64,000 nt of DNA from Rhipidocladum racemiflorum (Eukaryota > Streptophyta > Magnoliopsida > Poales > Poaceae), in contig CM070570.1 of NCBI GenBank assembly GCA_036346355.1, forward strand, positions 45,585,592 to 45,649,591, in the 5' to 3' direction. The notes under the pieces were generated by a model. That model had not been told where the DNA came from. It saw only the letters and a list, made by a program, of their open reading frames with translations, and did no database searches. Positions 12,426 through 22,947 of this stretch are shown piece after piece; the first letter of the stretch is position 1; the number at the start of each line of letters is the position of its first letter. Made by a program: the position numbers and the translations under genes.

Positions 12426-12895
12426 GTTCAGGGAGAGTATCTTTGTTGATGAAGATGATGATGATCTTTGTTGAGGATGAGATAATTGGAGTTTCTTTGT
12501 GTGCTTGTGTGATCGTTTTCAAGCTTCCCTGCGTGCTTCACATCGACAAGATATCAATAGTATTTTAAGGTTTCTCCGTGGTACTCAAGATTTTGGCATT
12601 TGGCTTTACGCTTCTTCACGCATTAGTTTAAGACCTTTCTCGATGCTGAATTTGGAGGATGTGGAATTGATAGAAAAAGTACATCCGGTTCATGCCACTT
12701 CTTGAGTAATTCTCTTTCTTGGACACATTGACATCAGATTTCATTTTCTTAGAGATCATGTTGAAAAAGAGCTATTGAACTGAAATTTGTTGATTCGGTG
12801 CTCACTTTGTCGATATTTTCACTAAACCGCTTGATTTTTCTCGTTTTGCTTTCTTACGCGGTGAACTTGGGATCATTCATCCCCATGGGTTGATT
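12426..12895 (+). pseudogene. RNase H remnant of nested copia after internal deletion
   Basis: The sequence jumps from the protease/linker to the end of pol: LRFLRGTQDFGIWL near 12560, then HIDIRFHFLRDHVEK (about 12725-12770) and LGIIHPHG (about 12865-12890), all characteristic of the copia RNase H C-terminus. About 3 kb of integrase and RT is absent compared with a full copia element. Confidence 0.82.
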
Positions 12896-13973
12896 TGAGG
12901 AGTCTTGAGTTTATCTCTTTTGTGTTACTTGACTTTGGTTCCTAGAAGTGATTTTTTTATAAGTGGTATTTTGACTTTACACCTCAAGTAAAAACCCTGT
13001 TTACATTGCATCATGTAGTACAAAGCTTTGGTGATTATTCTTGTGTATATAGCCAAGTTAATGCTCAATGCTTTACTTATCACTAAAAGGCTAAAATAAT
13101 TCAATTTGAGATGCTTTTAGAGAATATTTTGGCTCTTGCTCATTATGGTATTGCTTTTGTGAAATAGGCTTAAAAGTTTCTTGTCATCTGTTGAAAGGCT
13201 AGAGCTGATTAGAAACTATGTGTGAGTTTTTTGTTGGACTTCAAATGATCATTATGAGTCTCAAGCAAAATCAGTGTTTTAATGTTAAAAGCAAGTTGAA
13301 AAGATGCAAGCAAAAGCTACTTGGCTAAACACAAGTTTAGTACAATGTGCGACTTCCTTGCCAGGATTTAAATGCAAAAGATGCAAGAAAAGGCTACTTG
13401 TCTAAACAAAAGTTTAGAACAATGTGAAGCCACTTGCCAATTTAAACTGAGAAAGATACAAGAAAGAACTACCTACTCATACACAAGTATGGGCTAGTGT
13501 GCAGTTACTTGTCATCCCTCAAGTTGATCACAAAGCAAAATTGTCAAACTTGCTAAAAGAGAAAAAGGAAATTCAAATGGTTGAAAAGGCTTGAGACAAA
13601 TATTAGTGAATTTGAAAGTCTCTCTATGCTCATGATAGATTTCTTTTTCGCTTTGGCAAAATCTGTTTATGACATTTTACTTGTTTGCTCTAATTTGCTT
13701 ATGCAATAACTATTCTATGTGTTAGAGCCTCCATATTCTCACAATTTGCTTTCTCATTGGATAATTTGATACAAAATGAGAAAGTTCTCCTCAAACTTGA
13801 GATCTTGCATTCATTAAGGGGGAGTTTTGAGATCTTGATGACTATTTTGTCAAAAAGGGGGAGAACAAGTCAAGGAGGTTTTTGAATTGGGATTATTTGG
13901 TCTTTTGGTTCTTGCTCAATCTCTTGTCAAATCTTATATTGTGTTTTGTCAAATTACTCATCAAGGGGGAGAT
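12896..13973 (+). other. post-pol spacer with repeated polypurine tracts
   Basis: No ORF of note. Three AAGGGGGAG-type purine tracts occur near 13817, 13855 and 13963, the last ending three bases before the 3' LTR. Several PPT-like copies upstream of the LTR are a known trait of SIRE-lineage copia elements. A short imperfect repeat (GATGCAAG.AAA.GCTACTTG) occurs at about 13302, 13380 and 13455. Confidence 0.75.
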
Positions 13974-15110
13974 TGAAGGATCGTTATTTTTGATCCAGTT
14001 GATTTTGATGATGAGTATTTGAAAAAGATTTGAAACCAGTTTGATATTTCGACAAGATTTATTTTTTGGTTTCTTTATTTGAAAAGATCTAAAATTAGTT
14101 TGATTATTTGAAAAGCTTTTTGATTTTTGCAAAGGTTTTTGTTCGTGTTTTGAAATCGTGTTCTTAGAATATTTAATGCAATGCACTCCTGTGAGTGGTT
14201 GCATGGTTTAATGTGAGTCAAGTCGCGGACTTGTGCTCGGAATCGTTTTGTGGTTTGTTCATGTGCAGGTATTGCTCGAGGGCGAATGTGGTCGATGACG
14301 GGACTGGAACTAGGTTCATGGAGGAACTGAGGTTCGGGACTAGGTTCAGGGGGAACTGAGGTCTTGGTGGTCAAGGATGTCATGCGGGACGTTCGGGCTA
14401 AGAGAATGGTGCACATGAAGAATGGTTAGTCACGTGAGAATGGCATGAGGTCATTCGCGTGCAAAGTGTTAGTCACGTGAGTATGGTAGGGTTGCCATAC
14501 GCGTGCAAGAGTTGTACTCGGCCAGGTTGGGCCAAGTGGAGTTGTGTTGAATACATGCTCTTTCTAGGATTAGGAGTGGGAATCCTTTTAGGATTAGGAA
14601 TCCTTCTAGGATTAGGACTCCTTCTAGGATTAGGTGTGTTTGCCTTCTTTAAATAGAGGGGTTGCCTCCTGTTGAAGGCAATCAAGCTTTGAGCAAGCTT
14701 TAAGGTTGTACTCTTTTGTTTGGAGTATTTTAGACAAAAGAAAGGAGAAATAAAGATCAAGTTCATCAAATCTTTCGGCGAGCTACAATTCTAGTTAGAT
14801 TTATTCTCGCCATCTTCTGGAACAGTAAGCTTGCGAAGGTCATAACTTTTGATCCGTAAGTCCGATTGAGCTGATTCTTTTTGGATTTGATTCATATTGG
14901 AATCTAGTTTCTTGTGTCCAAATTTCAGATCGTTTCGACGGTTGGATCTCCGGGAATTCTTGTTTTTCCAAATCTCTGTCATTCTGTTTTTGTCGAAAAC
15001 GAGGCAATTATTTGGTTCTATTTTGGGGTAAACTTTTAATAGATCAAGAATTTGGTTTTAGCTTCCGCACAATCATTCACCCCCCTCTGATTGCTATATT
15101 CGGTCCTACA
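13974..15110 (+). repeat. 3' LTR of nested copia
   Basis: Same termini as the 5' LTR; followed directly by the CAAAC target duplication. Contains the 18-bp minisatellite at 14560-14637. Confidence 0.95.
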
Positions 15111-15426
15111 CAAACGCTTATAACTTTTGCGTTTCAACTCCGATTTGAGTGATTCAAATTTCTAAATTTGTATAAAATTGAGATCTACCTAAATATGAAT
15201 TTTATTTAATTTTTGGACTAAAGTTTTTTTTCTGCAAAATTATTTAAATGATTATTTAAACTTTAAATAATCATAACTTTTGCGTCTTAACTCCAAATTT
15301 GACGATTCCAGTTTCTAAAAATCCATAAAATTATGTTCTTTCTGTTTATGGATTTTATTTGGATGTTTGGACACTTTTTGCCTATTGTTTATTTGTGTAT
15401 TTGCTATTTGCACGCTTTACGAGTAG

Positions 15427-15507
15427 ACGTTGAAGTGCCGGAAGGATTCGAAGGAGAAGTATTGACTCAGGATCCAACTCAAGACCAAGAACAAGTACTT
15501 TTTGAAG
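15427..15507 (+). other. conserved coding-like exon 'A' inside the LTR
   Basis: 81 nt bounded by TAG| acceptor and AAG|GCAAGT donor-like sites. The frame starting at the second codon position reads DVEVPEGFEGEVLTQ and ends one base into a codon. The same 81-nt length recurs at 31576-31656 (minus) and 35750-35830 (plus, canonical GTAAGT donor). Differences between copies are mostly synonymous. Unrecognised protein; acidic. Confidence 0.6.
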
Positions 15508-16688
15508 GCAAGTTGTGCTTTGACCATGTTGATCCTATTTCGAAATCTATTTTGATTTAAACTATTGCATGCTAGTTCAATTAGAAAAATACTTGGTTTA
15601 AACATGGGGGTTAGATAAGTACCAATTTGCTGTATGACACCTTGATTATTTAAGTATGTGCCATGACCCTTGTCACCCTAGTTGTGGATTACTAGTTGGA
15701 CATTATTAAATTGCCAACCTGGGTTTAGACCACTGTAGTATACTGCTTAGACCTGCTACGTGCTCATAACATGATTTTGGATAATCAAATGTTAATATTG
15801 GCCTAATGATATATTGAACCTGTTTTGGAAAAGTATCATGTGATATTGATGGCACGTGGTGCATGGTAATCAACTGGGGTTTGATAAACAGTTTTCGACC
15901 GGGGCATGTGGCAAGAGTAATCAGGTGGGCCAGTTGTGGCATTGGGAGTGTTGTTTTGGTTCTTCGGGTAGTCTTGCCCTGGTCACCCTAAGGACTTAAC
16001 CTTGCAAGCCTTTGAACTGGGTCTAACGTGCAACCACATGTCTGTAATGGGACGGACCTAGTTGACTAAGTTGCTAATAACGTACCTGTGGGACCTCAGG
16101 AGGTCAACTACACCCTTTGTGTAAGTTATGCGGGGAGCGTCTGGGTGAGGCCAGGTACCCATCTAACGGTTGATTGGCCTAGACTTCGCCTTAGCGAAGG
16201 GAAGGGTTAGTCTTAATAACCGGGAGGACCACTTGTATTGTTAGAAGTTTCAGAAAGACTTTGTTACTGAACTCGCCTTTGTGGTGTTTGTTGTATCTTG
16301 TGGGTAAAGTGCATAACCTCTGCAGAGTTTAGAATCTATTCGAATAGCCGTGTCCATGGTATTGGACATCGCCGGGAATTACTGATCAAGGGTTAGATTT
16401 TCTCAAAAATAACTTGGATTTGAAAGGTTGGGTTGGTTTAATAATGAAGATGATGGAAATGTGGTTTAGGATGGGGAAAATGTTTATTAAACTTCTTGAA
16501 AGGTTATTTATGCTTTACTTATTTCTACTGCTTTCGAATCTACTTATATTACTTGTCAAATGTCAAGCATCGCAAATATACCTTGAGCTATTCCTTTGTA
16601 CCAAGCCATGCATATAGTATATTAGCTTGCATTCTGTGCATGACTTGCTGAGTACCAAGTACTCACCCTTGCCTCAACACAACATCAG

Positions 16689-16747
16689 TTGAAGAGGAGA
16701 CTACGCCAGCTTTGGAGGAGGAACTCCAAGAGGATCCGTCTACTTAG
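16689..16747 (+). other. conserved coding-like exon 'B' inside the LTR
   Basis: Follows an ACATCAG acceptor-like site. Joined to exon A it stays in frame (V-E-E-E-T-T-P-A-L-E-E-E...) and stops at TAG 16745-16747. The inverted copy at 30323-30381 has 59 nt and the same stop; the divergent copy at 37088-37143 has 56 nt, an in-frame one-codon loss, and again the same stop position. Confidence 0.6.
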
Positions 16748-17035
16748 GGAAGCGAGCCCAGTCAGTTGCCTGTGGTATACTGGATGGCGCCACGAAGTTA
16801 TTTGATTTTCCGCTGCTATTATTTCTCTTTTAATAAGTTTCGCCCTGCGAGGCGTACATTTGTGACTTGACCATAAGGTCGAGTAACCAGTTTGGTTATT
16901 TAAATAAAGTACTTTGATAGTATCGATTGGTATGATTGTGATATTTACCGATGTTAAGACTGTGTGCACTAGCGCGTTCCTGGACTAGTGCTGAATACAC
17001 AGAGGGTCCGGATTTGCAAATTCGGGGTCCCGACA

Positions 17036-17775
17036 TAGCTCAAGCAAACTCATGGAGGACGATCAAATTGAAGACAACGAGCCAATTCAACAAACATCCC
17101 AAATGTCATATCCAAAGGTGCATCAATGTGTCTAAAGAGACCACCCCGTCGACAACATTCTTGGTGATATACAAAAAGGGGTAACTACACGATCTAGAGT
17201 AGCTAACTTTTGTGAATTTTACTCTTTTGTGTCCACTTTGGAACCTTTGAAGGTGGAAGATGCATTAAAGGATCCGGATTGGGTGATGGCAATGCATGAA
17301 GAGCTCAACAACTTCGTTAGGAACAAAGTGTGGTCATTGGTGGAAAGGCCCAATCAAAACGTAATTGGAATCAAATGGGTTTTTCGCAACAAACAAGATG
17401 AAAATGGAGTTGTCACAAGAAACAAAGCACGGTTGGTAGCTCAAGGATACACTCAAATCAAAGGTTTGGATTTTGGTGAGACTTATGCTCCAGTTGCTAG
17501 ATTAGAGTCAATTCGTATATTGGTTGCATTTGCTTCTCACCATGATTTCAAGCTTTTTCAAATGGACGTCAAGAGTACTTTCCTTAATGGTCCAATCGCT
17601 GAACTAGTATATGTTGAGCAACCACCAGGAATGGAGGATCACAAGAACCCTACACACGTGTATAAACTCCATAAGGCGCTCTACGGGCTTAAGCAAGCAC
17701 CTAGAGCATGGTATGAATGCCTTAAGGATTTTCTTATTAAAAAGGGTTTCGCAATTGGTAATTCTAGAACCCTAT
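17036..17775 (+). pseudogene. copia reverse transcriptase fragment (older SIRE-like element)
   Basis: The gypsy LTR ends at 17035 and copia pol begins at once, showing that the gypsy element landed inside this copia element (its 5' part should lie left of the window). 17229-17777 is an open 182-codon stretch with the classic copia RT start ALKDPDWVMAMHEELNNF and motifs KWVFRNKQDENG, NKARLVAQGY, YAPVARLESIR and YGLKQAPRAWYE. It is cut after LIKKGF, before the YVDD box; RT end and RNase H are missing. Confidence 0.93.
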
Positions 17776-18079
17776 AATCAAATCTCTTGTCCTTTCGCGC
17801 TCCTTGTACGATTTTCTTCGGTGGAACTCTAGATCTTTGTCTCATTCCGTTGGATCCTTGATCTTATCCTTTTCTATTGGTTGATCTTGTAGAAATCTTA
17901 GTTTTAGGGTTGTACCGAAAACTTCGGAACTTCCGATATGATATATCGGAACTTCCGATGTAAAGTCGGAACTTCCGATATGAGATCGGAACTTCCGATG
18001 ATGACAGTACAGCTCCAAAACCAGGATTCTCTCTAGTTCCATCCATCTTATCAGTGTCTCCTCCTATCAGATCTTTTCG
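17776..18079 (+). repeat. leader with paired palindromic motifs
   Basis: After the RT break. Contains four copies of TCGGAACTTCCGAT between about 17935 and 18000, arranged as two close pairs. The same near-palindrome, in the other centre orientation (CGGAAGTTCCGAT), fills the LTR at 20285-20800. Confidence 0.7.
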
Positions 18080-19492
18080 ATGAATCCCAGTCAAGGTGAT
18101 CAGCCTCCAGCAGGCTCATCAAGTGCCCCTTCTGGTCGCAAGCACAAAACTCCTACTAGATAGAGGACTAAGCGAGTCGCTCAACGAGGACGTCCGATGG
18201 GCGGCATTTCCATCAATGAACCTGCTCAGGCCGCACAGACTATAAATGTGCCTCGTGGAGCACCCTTGCCATCCAGGAAAGGCAAGGGAATTGCAAGTGC
18301 TTCCGGATCTCAATCCTCTCAAGTCAGAGTCATGCCCAGGCTCAGGATACCTGATAGGAATCTGAGACTGCAAAGGAAGCCCATGAGCTACAAAGGAAAA
18401 GCTGCACAAGTCAGGAAAGCAAGATAGGAAAATCCCAAGAGAACAGACAGGTTCTCCACTGACTCCCGCTTCTGGACTTTCTTTCAACAGGATTTCTATG
18501 AGTCAGTCATTCTTCCGAGAAAGAATCCTGTTATTCTGATGCAGTGGATTGATTGGGAGTATATGGCTGACACAGATGATCCTATCTTCAATCAGATTAT
18601 TGCTGCTTGTGAGAGGACTGGCACCAAAAGGATCATGGGTTTTCAGCATGACTGGAACGTGGAAATCATTGCTCAATTCTATGCCACTATGTATGTCTCC
18701 ATGGATCGAGTCTCCACTCTCCACTGGATGACTGAAGGGACATGGTATGAAGCCACATATGCTCAGTTTGCTAGGCTGCTAGAGTTCACTGAAGCTGACT
18801 CCAGAGACAAGGATCAGATTCATAATGAAAGTTCTCTAGGAGCTTCAAATTTGAAATTTCTCTATGAAGAAGATGCTGAGTTTGACGAAGGCAACACCAA
18901 AGGCATGAAGCCTTTCTTTGCTATCCTGAACAGACTTTTCAGGAAGACTCTAGCTCCAAAGGAAGGTGATGCTTCTCATATCCTATCCTATTCCAGAAAT
19001 CTTCTGAGCAGAATGCAGGACGATCAGAGATCATTTGATGTCTTTGACTTCATTTGGAATGAGATAAGACTCATTGATCAGGAGCCCAGGAGGAGCTGTG
19101 GATATGCTCCTTTCATCATACATTTGATAGAGCAAGTGACCCAGCAGCAGTTTCAATGCGATGTCAAGCACACTGGACTGCAAGTCAGGGCAGTGAAGGC
19201 CCTAGCTCAGAGATCTTCAAGGCCTTCTACCAGAGGTGCATCCTCTTCTGCTGCCACTTCTGCAGTCTCTGCTCCCAGTGGTTCTTCCTTGCCAGTGCTC
19301 CGTGCACTGAAGTCTATCTTTGGTCTCTGCAAGAGCAATGCTATAGCGATCAAGAAGAACACCAAGAGGATGAAGGACATCCAGAGGCATCTGAACCTTC
19401 AGTGTTCAGAGGATGAGGAGAGCGAGGAAGAGATTGAGGATCCTTTTGCTCCAGTGCCTGATGAGTCTGAGTCCGAGGACGACGCTGAGTAG
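18080..19492 (+). pseudogene. extra 3' ORF of SIRE-like element (plant retroelement-associated protein)
   Basis: ATG at 18080; one frame runs 470 codons to 19492, interrupted only by two in-frame TAG codons (18161-18163 and 18425-18427). The intact C-terminal part is 18539-19492. The middle region (FYESVILPRKNPVILMQWID...FYATMYVSMDRV...WYEATYAQFARLLEF) resembles the domain annotated in many grass genomes as a putative plant transposon protein. The N-terminus is basic and Ser/Pro-rich; the C-terminus is strongly acidic (EDEESEEEIEDPF). Its place after pol and before the PPT matches the env-like/extra ORF position of SIRE elements. Both stops could be C-to-T changes at CAG. Confidence 0.7.
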
Positions 19493-19961
19493 TCTGGCTC
19501 AGAGGAGTCTGGTTCTGAGTAGTCCGAGTAGATCTTCTTCTCCCTGTCTGTCCTTCCTTTTTGGTGCTTGATGCCAAAGGGGGAGAGAAAGGCTCAGAAA
19601 GACTCACAAATTATCTTTTCAATCATCTTTGATAGTCTGCTGGATGCTAGTACTTTGTGTCGTATGATCTTGGTGCTTGGTTGTTTGAACTTAATGTATG
19701 GATGAATGATGTCATTTAGACTTCTGTCTTTATTGCATGATTTTTGTTGCAATGTTGGATGTCATTTACTATTAATGCTTAGTGTTTGCTTATCATGCTA
19801 CTTACATGTCATTATCCTATGCAAAGATATAGGGGGAGCTCTTCCAATTTTCATTTCCTTCAAAATGCTTATTTTGAGGGGGAGCTCACCTTATATCCAT
19901 TCTATTCACATAATTTGTAAGATTTAATCGGGTTGTCATCAATCACCAAAAAGGGGGTGAT
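19493..19961 (+). other. spacer with repeated polypurine tracts
   Basis: Non-coding. AAAGGGGGAG-like tracts at about 19567, 19828, 19876 and 19948, the last directly before the 3' LTR, as in SIRE-lineage elements. Confidence 0.7.
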
Positions 19962-21588
19962 TGAAAGTGCATCTAGGCCCCTTAATGTGTTTTGGATGAT
20001 TAATGACAACCGATTAAAGAGACTAATGTGTTCAACAAATTTATGAACAGATAAAAGTCCTAAGAAGAGATCATCTGCGGCCATCGGATACCCTCAAAAT
20101 GGATTGAGTAAGAAAAACGGCAGCATGTGTATGTATTTTAATTTCTTGAGTCATAGGAATGCCGAACTATTAAGAGGGATGCATTGAAGTTGGTCTAGAG
20201 ATGGTCTTTTTGCTCAGATGAATGATGGTTAGTTACTTAAGAGGTACAAAGTCACTACACTTGCATCGAAACGTGTTTGCTTTGAAGTCCTTATCGGATG
20301 TTCCGATATCATGTCGGAAGTTCCGATGTCTCAGACATTCCGATGTGTAGTTGTGCACGAGTCCGAAGCCTATAGAAGGGGTCGGATATTCCGATATTTC
20401 GCATCGGAAGTTCCAATGCCTGTTGTTATCGCTTAGGGTACTCTCTGTTGAGATCGGAAGTTCCGATTTTTTATATCAGAAGTTCCGATACGTGTTGTCT
20501 TGAAAAAGGGTGCTCTCTGTCGAGTTCTGACTGTCCGAAGTTTCAAGTCGGAAGTTCCGAAGTAGTTAATTTCCAGTTTGGGAACTCTCTGTGAGTTTCG
20601 GATGTTTCGATACTTCAATCGGACATTCCGATGTTAACTTAGAATGTTTTTGTCGAGTTCTCTCTCAGTGATCTTTGGAAGTTCCGATAGTGAAATCGGA
20701 AGTTCTGATGCATCTAGATTTCAACCGTTGAGACTTTCCAAGTTCTGAAAGTTTGCACTCATCGGAAGTTCTGAAGTCTGGTTCGGATATTCCGATGTGT
20801 GGCTGAGTGCGGGTATAACGGCTAGTTTTGAGCCAAACCTTTAAATACTCCCCACCCTCTCCTTTTGAAGGTGACACACTTGCCTTGGCTGAACCTTTGA
20901 GCATCTTGAGCACATCCTAGAGCATACTTGAGCCCTCCTCTTCCTTGATCTTAGTGATCATCTAAAGAGTGAGGATTTGATGTGTGATTGTGAGCTAGTC
21001 AAGAGTAAATCATTCATCTTGAGCACTAGAGAGCTTCTCCAAGATCAATACTTCGTGCATTTGTTACTCTTGGAGGTTGAAGGACTCCTAGACGGCTAGG
21101 CATCGCTCACGAGCTCCCGAAGGTTGTGGGAAGCCGTGAGAAGTTTGTGAAGGCTCGTTTCGCCTCCGAAAGGGAAGGAACGAATAGTGGAACCAAACTT
21201 CAAGTGTGACCGAGGCTTGGGAGGTTCGGGTTGGAAAAGACCCGGCTCTTTGTGAGTCTCCTCAACGGAGACGTAAGATCCCCTCAAGGATTCGAACTCC
21301 GGGAAGCAAATTCTTGCCCCTTGTGTTTACGCTTTACTTTTGGTGCCTTTCAAGTCTTATTAACTTACTTCTTTGTGCTTTCAAATAGACTAGAACAAGC
21401 TTTTAGATTGGTAGTCTTAATTTCAGCTCTCTTTCTTCAGTACTAATCGGATATTCCGAAACCATACCGGAAGTTCCGATATTGGATTGGAAAGTCCGAT
21501 ACCTTTTTCGCTGCAACAAATTTCATTCGAATTTTTTAAATAGCCTATTCACCCCCCTCTAGGCAATTATCACATCTTTTCACTTTCC
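19962..21588 (+). mobile_element. 3' LTR of older SIRE-like copia element
   Basis: Starts TGAAAGTGCATCTAGG right after the PPT. Near its end it has ATTCACCCCCCTCTAGG, the usual 3' end of grass SIRE LTRs. CACTTTC at 21581 mirrors the start, so the end is placed at about 21588; the exact base is uncertain because the terminal CA is altered. U3 is packed with CGGAAGTTCCGAT-like dyads. Confidence 0.82.
20285..20805 (+). repeat. array of ~7 paired CGGAAGTTCCGAT dyads
   Basis: Pairs of near-palindromes roughly 7-9 bp apart recur every 60-95 bp, starting near 20288, 20383, 20453, 20530, 20597, 20672 and 20762. A further group lies at 21447-21500. Confidence 0.75.
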
Positions 21589-22947
21589 TGCCACTGGCAG
21601 TGCATACCATCGCAGTGGGAGTACAGATTGTTTTGGGATCTCAAACGTGAAAGAATTTATGTCACTAGGTCATTGCAATTCTCATCATTCATCGATTTTC
21701 AGGATAGATAGGTGATAGGGACCCATTTCCGTGTGACTATCCTGCACAATATCTGAATTTTGTTGCTGCCTTTCTTGGTTGGGTAGGGGCCTCATCCTTG
21801 GGATCAACCACCGTGATGGTATATCGGTCCATGGTCCTTTTATTTGCTCCTCTTGGACCTCGAGTCGGTTTTTCTTTCATCAGCTCATCACATCCTTGAG
21901 ACGATGAATGAGGGGACGCCATCTTCTTTTTAACTATACCTATTGTGCCATATTATGTGTTGGAAATTATTATCTTTATCAATACATATCTTATATAATC
22001 TATTTAGGCCTCAAAATATAAACCAATAGGCTAAACAAGTCACAGATCGATGTCAAGAAATACATGCTTAAATAATGAGAAAGCTCTCTAGCAGGGTTCA
22101 GTTTCCTTGATTCCAAGTAAATCCCACAACCATATATCAAACTATCTAAACTTTTGGCCTTCAGAATTCAAACCATATCTCATAATGTACTTTCGCTTCT
22201 AGTCAGTGGGACAGGGCTAATTTAATTGTCTTGGGCCTTATCCTTTATTTATGGGCTTCTTTTCTTTTATAAAAATATAAACCCAAAAGTAGGACAAGGC
22301 TAATTTAATCGCTGTCAAACAAGTCCTCCACTAGTATCAAAACTGAAGGGGAGGCGATTCAGCCATGCAAGAATAGTGCAGAGCTAAAGAAGAAGACACC
22401 ATCACAATTAGAAGGCTAGATTATTTTGATGATGTCCCCCATCTAAAGGATAGGATATAGGATATATACATCCAGTTGGTAGAAACAATTAATGAAAATG
22501 ATGTGGTTGTGTCAGAGAAGAGGTAATTAGCATTAAGTGCCGTTGCTGGCACCATTTGCACAGATATGTAGGATTCATCCAAAGAATGAAAATAATGAAG
22601 ATTATGTTGTTGTACCAAGTAAGTGATCAACACAAACTGCAATCACTGGTATCATTTGTATAAATATCCACCGTATTCTTCTAGATGTTGTTTTAGATTG
22701 CGTGTGACAAACCCTTTAATTTGACATCTAATATATACATAAGTTTTTATATTTGTGACGTGAAATTTAAAAATGGATTTTTCATAAAGAATTACTTTCA
22801 TTTCATCATAGTTTTAATAACATTGCTAACTTATAATTAAAAATCATCAAATGTGGTATTGGAGAGTGGACAATGTGTCAATGTTCATCAAATGCTAACT
22901 TATAATTAAAAACCATCCAAAATTACGTAGATTCCCATATCCAAAAC
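21589..22947. other. intergenic/TE debris around a CACTA fragment
   Basis: Apart from the CACTA fragment at 21737-21922 I see no gene. AT-rich sequence with scattered short repeats (GCTAACTTATAATTAAAAA twice, near 22829 and 22893). Confidence 0.5.
21737..21922 (-). pseudogene. CACTA (En/Spm) second-ORF N-terminal fragment
   Basis: A 61-codon minus-strand ORF with KPTRGPRGANKRTMDRYTI and APTQPRKAATKFRYC, resembling the start of the Ptta/En/Spm-type protein encoded downstream of the CACTA transposase. Beyond the stop, another frame continues with IVTRKWVPITYLS-like sequence, consistent with a frameshift. Same strand, and in the expected order, as the CACTA transposase-region pieces at 33517-37692. 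Confidence 0.5.

Larger units (their letters stand above)
8838..15110 (+). mobile_element. Ty1/copia SIRE-like element nested in gypsy LTR
   Basis: Complete by its ends: 5' LTR 8838-9963, PBS 9966-9977, internal region 9964-13973, 3' LTR 13974-15110, and a perfect 5-bp target duplication CAAAC at 8833-8837 and 15111-15115. Total 6.27 kb. Most of pol is deleted, so it is non-autonomous. The two LTRs are nearly identical apart from a 12-bp indel near 9776 and a cluster of CAG/CTG differences near 9165-9240, which implies a recent insertion. Confidence 0.96.
15111..17035 (+). mobile_element. 3' LTR of gypsy element, right segment
   Basis: Resumes with the CAAAC duplicate and ends GGGTCCCGACA. 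With 7275-8837 it makes a ~3.48 kb LTR. It contains the best-preserved pair of LTR exon-like segments (15427-15507 and 16689-16747). It mostly keeps the consensus CAG/CTG sites that are altered in the 5' LTR, but has a few of its own odd changes (around 16353-16385 and 16560). Confidence 0.94.

Noticed and set aside
20285..20805. CRISPR-like repeat array
   Set aside because: Repeats are short near-palindromes with variable spacing in a eukaryotic LTR; no cas genes and no uniform spacers.
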